Assembly (NCBI RefSeq): GCF_000230835.1
Contig: NZ_CM001240.1
Span: 6,218,279-6,282,278, forward strand
Origin: Clostridium sp. DL-VIII
GTDB taxonomy: Bacteria; Bacillota; Clostridia; Clostridiales; Clostridiaceae
Direction: 5' to 3'
Length of the DNA stretch: 64,000 nt
In this document: piece after piece, positions 1 through 8,657 of the stretch
How positions within the stretch are numbered: position 1 is the stretch's first letter
Layout: every line of letters begins with the position of its first letter
Program-made: the position numbers and the translations under genes
Notes under the pieces: generated by a model
What the model saw: the letters and a program-made list of their open reading frames with translations, nothing else
Database searches by the model: none
What the model was told of the DNA's origin: nothing

Positions 1-1
1 T

Positions 2-667
2 ATGTTTTTTGACGATCGTATAGTTGAAATTATAAAAAGCTCGCTCTTTCCTATGCTTAAAGCTGGAATCATATATTCAATTCCACTGACGCTGGTTTCT
101 TTTGCAATTGGACTGCTCATAGCTATTCTAGTTGCATTAGTTCAAATTTCAACCCTTAAAATTTTAAAACAAGTCACAAAATTTTATGTATGGATATTTA
201 GAGGTACTCCTCTTTTAGTTCAGCTTTTCATAATCTTTTATGGACTTCCAAGTGCTGGAATAAAGATAGATCCAATACCATCAGCTATAATTGCATTTTC
301 CCTAAATGTTGGTGCTTATAGTTCTGAAACAATAAGAGCAGCCATATTATCAATACCTAAGGGGCAATGGGAAGCGAGTTATTCCCTAGGTATGACTTAT
401 ATACAAACTCTTACAAGAACTATTCTTCCACAAGCTGCAAAAGTATCAATTCCGCCACTTTTTAATACATTTATAAGTCTTGTTAAAGATACATCACTGG
501 CAGCTAACATAACAGTTACTGAAATGTTCATGGAAACTCAGAGAATTGTTGCAAGAACCTATGAACCTCTTGTTTTATATTGCGAAGTAGCTTTGGTCTA
601 TCTGATTTTCTGTACAATATTAGCGCAAATACAAAAGTATTCAGAGAAGAAACTATCTGTAGGCTAA
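2..667 (+). CDS. tcyB: Cystine/polar amino acid ABC transporter permease (TcyB-like)
   Basis: Inner-membrane permease of a polar amino acid ABC importer; close resemblance to TcyB/TcyM suggests L-cystine uptake. The 221-residue length is normal for the family. Several hydrophobic segments are visible, starting near residues 15-45. The EAA-type loop contacting the ATPase lies around residues 115-145 (IPKGQWEASYSLGMT followed by ILPQAA). The ATG at base 2 fits the usual N-terminus, so the gene is probably complete, though its ribosome site is outside the window. The ATPase gene follows after about 40 bases. A substrate-binding protein is not in the window and probably lies upstream. Substrate is inferred from family resemblance only. 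Confidence 0.85.
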   Translation: MFFDDRIVEIIKSSLFPMLKAGIIYSIPLTLVSFAIGLLIAILVALVQISTLKILKQVTKFYVWIFRGTPLLVQLFIIFYGLPSAGIKIDPIPSAIIAFSLNVGAYSSETIRAAILSIPKGQWEASYSLGMTYIQTLTRTILPQAAKVSIPPLFNTFISLVKDTSLAANITVTEMFMETQRIVARTYEPLVLYCEVALVYLIFCTILAQIQKYSEKKLSVG

Positions 668-706
668 AATTTTATGCCATTTTTTCTCTGCTGGGAGGAT
701 TTAACT

Positions 707-1441
707 ATGGTTGAAATTCAAAATTTAAACAAACATTATGATAATATACACATATTAAAAAATATTAACTTGACTATTGAATCAAATAAAACAACTGTAA
801 TTATAGGTCCGTCAGGTTCTGGAAAAACCACTCTTCTTAGATGCCTCAACCTTCTTGAAACACCTGATGAAGGCATGATAATCATGAATAATGATGTATT
901 GGATTTTTCTAAAGGAAATATAACAAAAACTGAAATAAACTCATATAGAAAAAAGACAGGTATGGTTTTTCAAAGTTTTAATTTGTTTCCTCACAGAACT
1001 GCACTTGAAAATATAATTGAAGGTCCTATAACAGTTTTAAAAATCCCTAAAAAGCAAGCAATAAAAAACGCTGAACTCCTTTTAGCAAAAATCGGATTAT
1101 TAGATAAACGGAATAATTATCCACATCAATTATCAGGCGGGCAGCAACAGCGTGTTGCAATTGCAAGAGCTCTAGCGATGAAACCTGAAATACTGCTTTT
1201 TGATGAACCTACAAGTGCATTAGATCCTGAACTTGAAGTAGAGGTTTTAAATCTTATAAAAGAACTTGCCAAGGAAAATTACACAATCGCAATTGTTACT
1301 CATAAAATGTCTTTTGCACGAGAAGTTGCAGATGAACTCCTATTTGTAGATAAAGGAGAAATTATTGAAAGAGGATCCTATGATGCTTTAAATAATTCTG
1401 ATAATGAAAGAATCCGGCAATTTTTAAACTTACTTAATTAA
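707..1441 (+). CDS. tcyC: Amino acid ABC transporter ATP-binding protein (TcyC-like)
   Basis: Cytoplasmic ATPase energising the permease encoded just upstream. It has Walker A GPSGSGKTT near residue 35, Q-loop MVFQSFNLFPHRTALEN, signature LSGGQQQRVAIARALA, Walker B LLFDEPTSALDPE and the switch His in VTHKM. I chose the ATG at 707 because GGGAGG lies at the right distance before it; an upstream ATG at 674 reads through that ribosome site. The length of about 244 residues is normal. A strong hairpin follows the stop codon, so the transcript probably ends here. Cystine specificity is inferred from resemblance to TcyC and from the partner permease. Confidence 0.87.
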   Translation: MVEIQNLNKHYDNIHILKNINLTIESNKTTVIIGPSGSGKTTLLRCLNLLETPDEGMIIMNNDVLDFSKGNITKTEINSYRKKTGMVFQSFNLFPHRTALENIIEGPITVLKIPKKQAIKNAELLLAKIGLLDKRNNYPHQLSGGQQQRVAIARALAMKPEILLFDEPTSALDPELEVEVLNLIKELAKENYTIAIVTHKMSFAREVADELLFVDKGEIIERGSYDALNNSDNERIRQFLNLLN

Positions 1442-1448
1442 TATTAAA

Positions 1449-1497
1449 GGGAGCGTCGCAAAATGATTGAATTTTAATCAGGAGCGATGCTCCTTTT
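1449..1497 (+). terminator. Terminator after the cystine transporter operon
   Basis: GGAGCGTCGC at 1449-1459 pairs with GCGATGCTCC at 1484-1493 and is followed by TTTT. It lies between two convergent genes and could stop transcription from both sides. Confidence 0.75.
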
Positions 1498-1503
1498 CGA
1501 TTA

Positions 1504-2478
1504 TTAATAATTTTTTATTACTCCTAAGTCCCAGATAAGCTTTTGATAATCGCCATTCAAATTAGTAGTACCTTGAATGAGGAAATCAACATGATTAATA
1601 TCGTTTATCTCCATTTTCTGATTATATCCTGAACGTAGGATTTCGCCATGTGATACATTAGTTGTCCACTTATCTGCATCATAAGTTAAATTACCATGCC
1701 ATGCCCACTTTTCAGCTACTTGAGTCCATGGTCCTCCAGCATTCTTTGATGTCCATAATTCATAATAGCGGCCATCTTTCTGATCTTCAATAATCATATA
1801 ATATTGACCATCTGCAAGTGATTTATAAACATGTGAACCTTCGAAGGAATTAGTTATAGCCACTGTAGGTGCACTCCAACCTGTTGGGAAATTAGCTAAA
1901 GAGGTCTTACGTACGTACAATTTTCCTGAACCATCACTTGGTGTATTATACATGTACGCATATGAATCATCACAAACAATGTAGTAATCCCATCCCATAT
2001 TTCCTGATATACCAAATGATTTTGGTCCTGACCAAGAATTAGGATCATCTATATTTTTTGTTGTAGAATAGGCTACCCCATAAGTTCCATCTTGATATAC
2101 TAAATACCATAGCCCCTTAGGCTCATAATAAAATACCTCAGGTGCACAAAAATAGCTTTCTCCAATTGAACTCATATAATTACGTGGCGCAGTTTTAAGT
2201 CCTGAAATTGTACTTGCAGACGTATGAAGCATCTGCCACCCTCCACTTTGATTTGCTCCTGTATAAAACACATGATATTTGCCATTATAGTAAACAATGC
2301 TCGGGTCCTTAGCACCATAATAATCATATGGTTTTGCTTCACCATGACGAATAACTCTTTCACCTACATGCCATGTCGGACTAGGATTTGCTGCTGCACT
2401 TGCTGCCGATACAAATGATGATGTTATTAGTACTAAACCAATAATAAACATAACACTTTTTCTCATTAATCTTTTCAT
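1504..2478 (-). CDS. Secreted GH62-type alpha-L-arabinofuranosidase
   Basis: Probably removes arabinose side chains from arabinoxylan outside the cell. A signal peptide is clear (MKRLMRKSVMFIIGLVLI, then a site near AASAA). The mature domain shows GH62 landmarks: AKDPSIVYYNGKYHVFY with the likely catalytic base Asp, APEVFYY, WDYYIVCDDSYAYM, NSFEGSHVYK with the likely acid Glu, and the ending WTTNVSHGEILRSGYNQ. Length (324 residues) equals a single catalytic domain; no carbohydrate-binding module is seen. The start at 2478 was chosen because AAGGAGG precedes it; a longer reading frame runs through that site. GH62 enzymes are known mainly from fungi and actinobacteria, so acquisition is possible. 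A GH43-like enzyme is the main alternative. Confidence 0.8.
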   Translation of the reverse strand: MKRLMRKSVMFIIGLVLITSSFVSAASAAANPSPTWHVGERVIRHGEAKPYDYYGAKDPSIVYYNGKYHVFYTGANQSGGWQMLHTSASTISGLKTAPRNYMSSIGESYFCAPEVFYYEPKGLWYLVYQDGTYGVAYSTTKNIDDPNSWSGPKSFGISGNMGWDYYIVCDDSYAYMYNTPSDGSGKLYVRKTSLANFPTGWSAPTVAITNSFEGSHVYKSLADGQYYMIIEDQKDGRYYELWTSKNAGGPWTQVAEKWAWHGNLTYDADKWTTNVSHGEILRSGYNQKMEINDINHVDFLIQGTTNLNGDYQKLIWDLGVIKNY

Positions 2479-2892
2479 AAATACATCCTCCTTAAATAAT
2501 AAAATTAGATTCATATTATTCCCAATCTCTCCTCATTCCCCCTTTTCCTATGGTATGTTATCTTTTTTTGATGTCAAAAATTACAATGAATCATATCAAT
2601 TGTAATTGCTGTCACAAACTTTATCTGCTGACTATAAAAAGTTTATTTATATTCCTATGCTCTTCAATTTGTAGTCGTTTACTTGAAATTACTTTATCAC
2701 ACTATATTAGGTGAAAATATGGTTATATAACCTTTATTAGCATAATTATATCATCTTGTAATAAAACGATCGCATTATCTTAAGCCCGATAATCGTCATC
2801 TCATGCAATCAAATTATAGATATATTGAATCACAAAATATGGACTAAGTTTTCACTTAGTCCACATGATGTATATTATAATGCTATAAAAGC
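2479..2892. other. Intergenic region, promoter area of the GH62 gene
   Basis: No open frame I can defend. It holds the leader of the GH62 gene on the minus strand and, at its left-numbered end near 2841, the hairpin that follows the YibE/F gene. The rest is AT-rich without clear motifs. Confidence 0.5.
2841..2862 (-). terminator. Hairpin downstream of the YibE/F gene
   Basis: GGACTAAGT and ACTTAGTCC form a perfect 9-bp stem with a short loop, about 30 bases past the stop of the minus-strand YibE/F gene. The T-run is weak, so termination is likely but not certain. Confidence 0.5.
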
Positions 2893-4080
2893 TTATTCGT
2901 TATCTAAACTTTGCTTTCCTTGAAGCAGTTTAGCGGTGATACCAGATACAATAGGAACTGTTAGAATAATTGCAAAGCCGCCACAAACAGCATTAAGAAT
3001 ATCAATTGCGATGCCGTTAGAGTTTATCAATTGTTTAAACTGGACTTCATAAGAATACATCAATATAAATGAAAAAATTGACTCACCTAGAAATGCTAAA
3101 ATAAGTGTGTTTGTCATGGTACCCATCATATCGCGTCCTATATTCATACCAGAGTTGAATAATTCCGTAAAGCTAACATCTGGTTTTTGCTTTTGCAGCT
3201 CATTGATTGAAGTTGCAATAGAAATAGCAATATCCATTACAGCACCTAATGAAGCAATAATAATCCCTGTAAATAGAAGATCCTTCACTTGCAGCTTGCT
3301 TTGACCAGCAATATTGAGCAGTGCATCTGTATCAGAGGATGTATAACCAGATACTCCCAAGATTTTGCTAAAAACAAGCATAAGGATAACTGAGATAATT
3401 ACCCCAGCTACAGTTCCTAATATAGCGGACAAAGTTTTCCTGTCGAAGCCTCCCACAAGAAAAAGTGTTACGCAGGAAGTGACCACAACAAGTAAAATAG
3501 TTGCTTCAATAGCAGGTACACCATGAAAAAGTAATGGAACAAAAATAAATAGTACTGTGGTCAATGTAAATATAATCCCTAGCACAGAATGGAAACCACG
3601 CCAGCCTCCTACCAAACAGATTGCCCCAATAAAAAGACCGATAAGTACAAGCAAAGGAACAACACGATAAGGTGCAAACATATACGCATTTATAAAGGAT
3701 GTGTCACCAGTGGATGTATTTACAGACACTACAATATTTTGACCATTATGAAGAACAAAATTTGTATCATAGTTAAGTGCATTATTAATTTGAAAAGTTT
3801 TTCCCTTATATTGTCCACTTTCTATAAGGACACTGACAATTTGTCTTCCACTATATAGCCCAGAAAAACCTGAAGGGTTTATTGATTGCTCATCAATTGA
3901 GACAACCTTACCTGTTTCGTAATGCATTTCTCCGCCAGCTTCTGAACTATATGGGTTATAAATCGGCGTGTGAGAACTGAAAAGTACAGCCATTATGATA
4001 TAAACAAACAAAACAGCAATTGGCCCAATAACTTTACCACCTATTTTAATTGATGAAATCCAATCTAATTTTACCTTCAT
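2893..4080 (-). CDS. YibE/F family membrane protein
   Basis: Multi-pass membrane protein of the YibE/F family, whose function is not established. After a short N-terminus there is one hydrophobic segment (IGPIAVLFVYIIMAVLF). An extracytoplasmic beta-rich part of about 100 residues follows, then seven or so transmembrane helices to the end. Family-like blocks include GGWRGFHSVLGIIFTL and GAVMDIAISIATSINEL. The ATG at 4080 has AGGAG upstream; a longer frame from 4107 lacks a site. It stands alone between two hairpins and is probably its own transcript. The role is unknown; a transport function is often supposed. Confidence 0.75.
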   Translation of the reverse strand: MKVKLDWISSIKIGGKVIGPIAVLFVYIIMAVLFSSHTPIYNPYSSEAGGEMHYETGKVVSIDEQSINPSGFSGLYSGRQIVSVLIESGQYKGKTFQINNALNYDTNFVLHNGQNIVVSVNTSTGDTSFINAYMFAPYRVVPLLVLIGLFIGAICLVGGWRGFHSVLGIIFTLTTVLFIFVPLLFHGVPAIEATILLVVVTSCVTLFLVGGFDRKTLSAILGTVAGVIISVILMLVFSKILGVSGYTSSDTDALLNIAGQSKLQVKDLLFTGIIIASLGAVMDIAISIATSINELQKQKPDVSFTELFNSGMNIGRDMMGTMTNTLILAFLGESIFSFILMYSYEVQFKQLINSNGIAIDILNAVCGGFAIILTVPIVSGITAKLLQGKQSLDNE

Positions 4081-4140
4081 GTCATTTCTCCTATTTCTAT
4101 ACTGCACTTATATAATAGCAGCGTAATTTTATATAACAAA

Positions 4141-4166
4141 CAATCTAGTCAATATAAACTAGATTG
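4141..4166 (-). terminator. Terminator after the secreted phosphatase gene
   Basis: CAATCTAGT and ACTAGATTG form a perfect stem with an 8-base loop about 35 bases past the phosphatase stop codon; the minus strand then reads TTTGTT. Confidence 0.6.
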
Positions 4167-4200
4167 CTTGATCTTTTTAAAGATTTCTAATACTTATTAA

Positions 4201-5859
4201 TTAGTTTTTTGTAATTGTATAGCTATCAATTAGTGATTGATTATTTAATGAGTAATCTGTTGTTGCATAAGTTTTAATTGTAAATGTACTATCAGTGAAA
4301 GATACATCAGAATAGGATGGAACATAACCTTGCCATCCAACAACGCTGAAAGAATGGTCTGCACTTCCTCCAACTGAATCGTTACTACCTGAATTGAAGT
4401 CATAATATTTACTTCCTGTTCCAGTGTCAAGAGTAAAGTAAACTGTGCCTTTAGGATTTGTTACACTGTCTGGATAATCTTTTTTTGCATAAGTAGCTTT
4501 TGGATTTGTAGTTCCTGGTATAGAAGTAGTATTAGTCTTTTCTAAATTTTCAGATGCTCCAGTATCAGGATTAATGACATTTCCATTAAGCATTTGAGCT
4601 GTACGAGTATAATAATGATCATGGCCTTGTAATACAACATCTACATTATATTTATCCATCATCTTTGTCCAAGTGTTACGAATTGTTAAAACTGGATCAT
4701 CAATCTCATTCTTAGTATTGTGATTTGCTTCACTGTATGCAGATTGATGCCATACAGCTACTTTCCATTTTACATTTGGATTAGCTTTAATAGCTTCACT
4801 CATAAATTGATCATGACCAGCTGTAGCATAGTTATTTGCATTAAGTACCATAAATAAAACAGGGCCAGCATTAAACCAATAGTCTCCGTCATTTCCATAT
4901 CTTGTAGCACCAAGCTTGCTTATGTTTGGTTGATTGTAATGATAACCGTAATATTCACCCATTTGATGATCATGGTTACCAGAAAACGCAGCTAAAGGCA
5001 TACTTTGTATATAATTTATTGAAGGATCAGGATTGAAAAAGTCTCTATATTGATACCATTGTCCATCAGGAACACCTGAAGGTTGAGTTAAGTAATCATA
5101 ATCGTTAATTTGATCTCCCATTGAAAATAAGAAGTTTAAATCTTTATTTTGAGTTACCAGCTTAAGCATGTTTTGCCAGCCAGTTTTATCATCATTTAAG
5201 TTCTTATGTCCACCTGTAGCATTGGATTTAGCAGTCCCCTTAGAATCATCAAATGCACCAATTTGTGGATCACCAAAAGCGGCAAAGCTTACCTTATCAG
5301 TAGGTAGAGTAGTAATCGTATAAACTGGACTCCAATTACCTTTCTCGTCACTTACAGAATATGAATATTGTGTGTTTGGATCTAATCCTGTTACTGTTGC
5401 CTTATTTGAATATTCACCAGTTAGAGTACCTGCTGAAGGTTTTCCATTAAAAGCGTTATCCCCATAATTAGCAGGTTCAGGAGTTCCTTTAGTATGAGGA
5501 AGAACTGAATAATCCTGATCAATAGCTTGTGTAGCTTTTACGGCAGCCTGATCTGCAGTCTGAACCACAGCAGAGTCTGGAAATTGTGTGCCATTCATTT
5601 TAGATGTGGGTGAAATTTTCACTTGAGTTTTTCCAGCAGCTTGAGTAAACCAAGCGAAATCAAGTTCCTTTGGATTTGAACCAACACCTGCATTAATGTT
5701 ATAAGGACCTGCTACCTGAGGCAAAGAAAAGCCTTCAATGCTTGAGGTTCCTGTAACAGCAGCATTAACATCTGCTATATAAGGTAGACATGCAGAAGTA
5801 GCAACAACTGCAGCTACTGCAATTGGAAGAATAAACTTAGTTTTCTTACTAATTTTCAT
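4201..5859 (-). CDS. Secreted metallophosphoesterase, purple-acid-phosphatase-like
   Basis: Extracellular phosphatase likely releasing phosphate from organic esters. An N-terminal signal peptide runs to about residue 33. A fibronectin-III-like domain typical of purple acid phosphatases precedes the catalytic part (residues about 35-185). All dinuclear-metal motifs are visible: FGDPQIG, SMGDQINDYDY, FSGNHDH, VAVWHQSAYS and LQGHDHYYTR. GGAGGTC stands before the ATG at 5859. A threefold 11-bp repeat resembling a Pho box lies upstream, which supports induction by phosphate starvation. The length of 552 residues is normal for this secreted class. Confidence is high for the family; substrate is open. 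Confidence 0.85.
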   Translation of the reverse strand: MKISKKTKFILPIAVAAVVATSACLPYIADVNAAVTGTSSIEGFSLPQVAGPYNINAGVGSNPKELDFAWFTQAAGKTQVKISPTSKMNGTQFPDSAVVQTADQAAVKATQAIDQDYSVLPHTKGTPEPANYGDNAFNGKPSAGTLTGEYSNKATVTGLDPNTQYSYSVSDEKGNWSPVYTITTLPTDKVSFAAFGDPQIGAFDDSKGTAKSNATGGHKNLNDDKTGWQNMLKLVTQNKDLNFLFSMGDQINDYDYLTQPSGVPDGQWYQYRDFFNPDPSINYIQSMPLAAFSGNHDHQMGEYYGYHYNQPNISKLGATRYGNDGDYWFNAGPVLFMVLNANNYATAGHDQFMSEAIKANPNVKWKVAVWHQSAYSEANHNTKNEIDDPVLTIRNTWTKMMDKYNVDVVLQGHDHYYTRTAQMLNGNVINPDTGASENLEKTNTTSIPGTTNPKATYAKKDYPDSVTNPKGTVYFTLDTGTGSKYYDFNSGSNDSVGGSADHSFSVVGWQGYVPSYSDVSFTDSTFTIKTYATTDYSLNNQSLIDSYTITKN

Positions 5860-5912
5860 ATAATATGACCTCCTAAAATAAATAATTCCTTCTTATTAAC
5901 GTTACTCCTTTC

Positions 5913-5941
5913 AGTTTAAGTGATGGTTAATATATGGTTAA
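5913..5941 (-). promoter_or_regulatory. Pho-box-like triple direct repeat
   Basis: On the minus strand the sequence reads TTAACCA, TTAACCA, TTAAACT at exactly 11-base spacing (plus-strand units at 5935-5941, 5924-5930 and 5913-5919). PhoP boxes in Firmicutes are direct repeats of TTAACA-like hexamers with the same period. The gene it precedes encodes a phosphatase, which makes PhoP control a reasonable inference. Confidence 0.7.
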
Positions 5942-6079
5942 TTTTGCTTTAAATATTTTAATTTACCATTAATTCTCTTAAAATACTCCACGCAGATGTT
6001 TTGATTCATGAAAACAAATAGGCTTTTAATTTCTTCAATTAAATAAGTCACACCGGCTTAACTTAAGTATTATCATATT

Positions 6080-7027
6080 TTATTTGTTTTCGCTGCTTCC
6101 CATAAGACTATTAGAAATCATGCCAATAATCACAAATATTATACCTATAATTCCAAAAGTATTTGGGATTTTATCACCAAAAACAAATATACCTCCAAGT
6201 AATGTAAACACCACTTCTCCAGCTTGAGTTGATTCTATAATAGCCATTTTATGAGTATCTCCCCCAACCATATCTCCAGCCTTAAAAAATAGCACAGTTG
6301 CAATAACACCTGAAAAAATGGCAACTATTAAAGACTGAATTAACTGTCCCTTACTTGGAAGACCATCAAAAATTATACCAAAGGAAGACAAAGCAAGCCA
6401 AAATGGCATACTGCAAAGAGTCATCCCAAATACTCTCTGAAAAGTGGTAAACTTATTTTCACATATCTCTATCATTTTACGATTTCCAAGCGGATAGGCA
6501 AAAGCAGCTAAAATTACTGGTATGATGCCTATACCCAATTGTGATGCAGAGACAGCCTTTGAATGCTCAAATTGCATTAGTAATATCCCAAATAAAATCA
6601 CACTAGACATCAAAATAGATTTCTTAGGTGCTCTGCATCTTACTCTAGTAACTTTAGCCCCGGTTTGTACATTTTTAAAAAATAATGGTGACATAAGCGC
6701 TCCCGCAACTATTGTTATCTGCCATGTGCCTGCAACTAACCATGATGCACCATAAGCTGAAGCAAAGCTTAGTGGAGCATAAAAAATTCCAAATCCTACT
6801 GTGCTCCATATAATCCATTGAAATGTTCTCTCTTTTATATCTTTTAAAACATAAAACAATTCTTTTTTAAAAAAAACAATAACAGATAAAATTGGTAGCA
6901 TAAAAACATATCTAAGACATGCGCTCCAAATCCAATTTCCTCCAGAGACACTCATTTGTTGATTTAATACAAAAGTGAATGCAAAGAAAAATGATGCAGC
7001 TATTCCAAGTGCAAATGCCTTTATCAT
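6080..7027 (-). CDS. DMT-superfamily transporter, multidrug resistance efflux (EmrE-like) family
   Basis: Membrane transporter of about ten helices across 315 residues, resembling the 'putative multidrug resistance efflux transporter' branch of the drug/metabolite superfamily. It has two similar halves: the first begins ALGIAASFFFAFTFVLNQQM and the second starts near residue 165 (GIIPVILAAFAYPLGNRKMI). Late conserved-looking text is IESTQAGEVVFTLLGG. The ATG at 7027 has GGGGAG before it. An XRE-cupin regulator is transcribed divergently 153 bases away and probably controls it. The substrate is unknown; a drug or a small metabolite are both possible. Confidence 0.75.
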   Translation of the reverse strand: MIKAFALGIAASFFFAFTFVLNQQMSVSGGNWIWSACLRYVFMLPILSVIVFFKKELFYVLKDIKERTFQWIIWSTVGFGIFYAPLSFASAYGASWLVAGTWQITIVAGALMSPLFFKNVQTGAKVTRVRCRAPKKSILMSSVILFGILLMQFEHSKAVSASQLGIGIIPVILAAFAYPLGNRKMIEICENKFTTFQRVFGMTLCSMPFWLALSSFGIIFDGLPSKGQLIQSLIVAIFSGVIATVLFFKAGDMVGGDTHKMAIIESTQAGEVVFTLLGGIFVFGDKIPNTFGIIGIIFVIIGMISNSLMGSSENK

Positions 7028-7180
7028 ATATATCTCCCCTTTCTATATGTTATATTATATATTTATGCGTTATATTGCTCAATATATAATTTACTTTTCC
7101 TCTAGAATGCTATAAAATATATCTAGAAAATTGCTCTTCCATAATGTACAAAACTATTGATTAATAGCAAGGAGGTTTTT

Positions 7181-7741
7181 ATGGAAAATCTAAATTTGAT
7201 TATAGGAAATAAACTTAAATATATAAGAAGTAAGAGAAATTTAAGTTTGGATGAACTATCTAAGTTAACCGGTGTCAGCAAAGCAATGCTTGGTCAAATA
7301 GAGCGAGGACAATCTAATCCTACGGTTTCAACCTTATGGAAAATTGCAACTGGACTTAAGGTATCTTTTTCTGTCTTTATCGATGAGAGTAATGATGAGC
7401 TTAATATAATAGATCAAGAAGATATAATTCCAATAATAGAAGAAAACAGTAAAATGCGATTATATCCCATATTCCCTTTTGATATTAGTAAAGGATTTGA
7501 AATATTTACAATAGAACTTGAGTCTGGCTGTATTCATCCTTCCACACCACATAATGATGAAGTTGAAGAATATATCCTAGTCACACAAGGCGAAATTGAA
7601 ATGATTATAGATAATAAAAGCTTTAGATTAAAAAAGGGAAATTCTTTGAATTTTAAAGCAAACAAATCGCATACTTATAAAAATATAAGCGATTCTACAG
7701 CTATATTTCAGAATATAATACTCTACAAAAAAATAGAATAA
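7181..7741 (+). CDS. XRE-family regulator with C-terminal cupin domain
   Basis: DNA-binding regulator. A helix-turn-helix occupies residues about 8-62 (LKYIRSKRNLSLDELSKLTG, then KAMLGQIERGQSNPT). A small-molecule-sensing cupin fold occupies about 105-185 (EVEEYILVTQGEIEMIIDN, RLKKGNSLNFKANKSHTYKN). This two-domain layout is common for regulators of transporter or amino-acid genes. The start at 7181 follows AAGGAGG; a TTG 24 bases upstream would run through it and was rejected. It is divergent from the DMT exporter, whose likely regulator it is. Ligand unknown. Confidence 0.82.
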   Translation: MENLNLIIGNKLKYIRSKRNLSLDELSKLTGVSKAMLGQIERGQSNPTVSTLWKIATGLKVSFSVFIDESNDELNIIDQEDIIPIIEENSKMRLYPIFPFDISKGFEIFTIELESGCIHPSTPHNDEVEEYILVTQGEIEMIIDNKSFRLKKGNSLNFKANKSHTYKNISDSTAIFQNIILYKKIE

Positions 7742-7979
7742 AAGGCTTAACAGATTTTCTTTTAGCTTCACTATTATCTTTATTTTTAAGTGCCTCTCTC
7801 TAAACTTCTGCCATATAAAATAATAATTGAATTAAAAACCACATCATTAATTTAGAATAATGTGATTTTGAACTGTCACAATGAACTAAAATTAAATATT
7901 TCTGTGTCTATTTAATTTGAATACATATACTTTCTAGCTATTAAAGCCTTGTAAATTCTCGAAGTTAAGTTTATACTGT

Positions 7980-8013
7980 CAGTAATACTTAGAGTTCTAT
8001 CTAAGTATTACTG
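7980..8013. repeat. Perfect palindrome upstream of the MerR gene
   Basis: CAGTAATACTTAG (7980-7992) and CTAAGTATTACTG (8001-8013) are exact inverted repeats with an 8-base centre. It ends about 42 bases before the MerR start codon and could be that regulator's operator or an RNA hairpin. The core recurs in the hairpins at 8561-8606 and 10066-10115. The rest of 7742-8055 shows no gene. Confidence 0.6.
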
Positions 8014-8055
8014 AGTTTTAAAGTTTTTTATAAAATTTTCGAGGAGAATAAATCA

Positions 8056-8445
8056 ATGTATACAATAAATGAAGTAGCCGATATTTGTGATATTTCACCT
8101 TATACAATTCGCTTCTATGACAAAGAAGGGCTCTTGCCTTTTGTCTCAAGAAATAGTACTGGAAATAGACAGTTTAGCGATTCAGATTTGAACGTAATCA
8201 AACTTATTTGCTGTTTAAAAAATAGCGGTATGCCAGTTAAAGAGATTAGAAGATATATTGACTTAGCAATGCAAGGGGTTGAAACCTCTGAACAGAGAAA
8301 GCAGATGATGATCGCCCATAGGAAAGAGGTTGTAAAGCAAATAGATAATTTAAAGAAAAATTTAAATATCATCGATTTAAAAATTGCCCTCTATGATTCT
8401 GATGATGGCTTATCTCTTTCTAGTATATTCGTAGAACAAGAATAG
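8056..8445 (+). CDS. MerR-family transcriptional regulator
   Basis: Short MerR-type activator of 129 residues. The winged helix is at the N-terminus (YTINEVADICDISPYTIRFY, then DKEGLLPF), followed by the second recognition part (NRQFSDSDLNVIKLI) and a dimerising coiled coil (about residues 75-115). No metal-binding cysteine cluster is seen at the C-terminus, so it resembles the AdhR/YhdM type that responds to organic electrophiles rather than metal sensors. GAGGAG precedes the ATG. It converges on the SDR gene, whose promoter at 9836-9866 has the long spacer expected of MerR targets. Confidence 0.85.
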   Translation: MYTINEVADICDISPYTIRFYDKEGLLPFVSRNSTGNRQFSDSDLNVIKLICCLKNSGMPVKEIRRYIDLAMQGVETSEQRKQMMIAHRKEVVKQIDNLKKNLNIIDLKIALYDSDDGLSLSSIFVEQE

Positions 8446-8560
8446 AAAAATTAATATATCCATTTATGCATGCAATGCAAAGAAAACCGCTCCTGTGAGA
8501 AAACAGATAATTATTAATCTCCTTGAGGCAATAATTTTAAAATGAACTTGAAATAGAAAA

Positions 8561-8606
8561 TAAGCAGGCAATTACTTAAAGTAGTATCTAAGTGACTGCC
8601 TGCTTA
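8561..8606. terminator. Bidirectional hairpin between the MerR and SDR genes
   Basis: TAAGCAGGCA at 8561-8570 pairs with TGCCTGCTTA at 8597-8606. The centre carries ACTTAAAGTAGTATCTAAGT, related to the other palindromes nearby. It lies between two convergent genes, as expected for a shared terminator. Confidence 0.6.
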
Positions 8607-8657
8607 TCTTAAGATTAATAATATGTTTTTAGTTATTTCTTACTACTTAAGTTTTAA

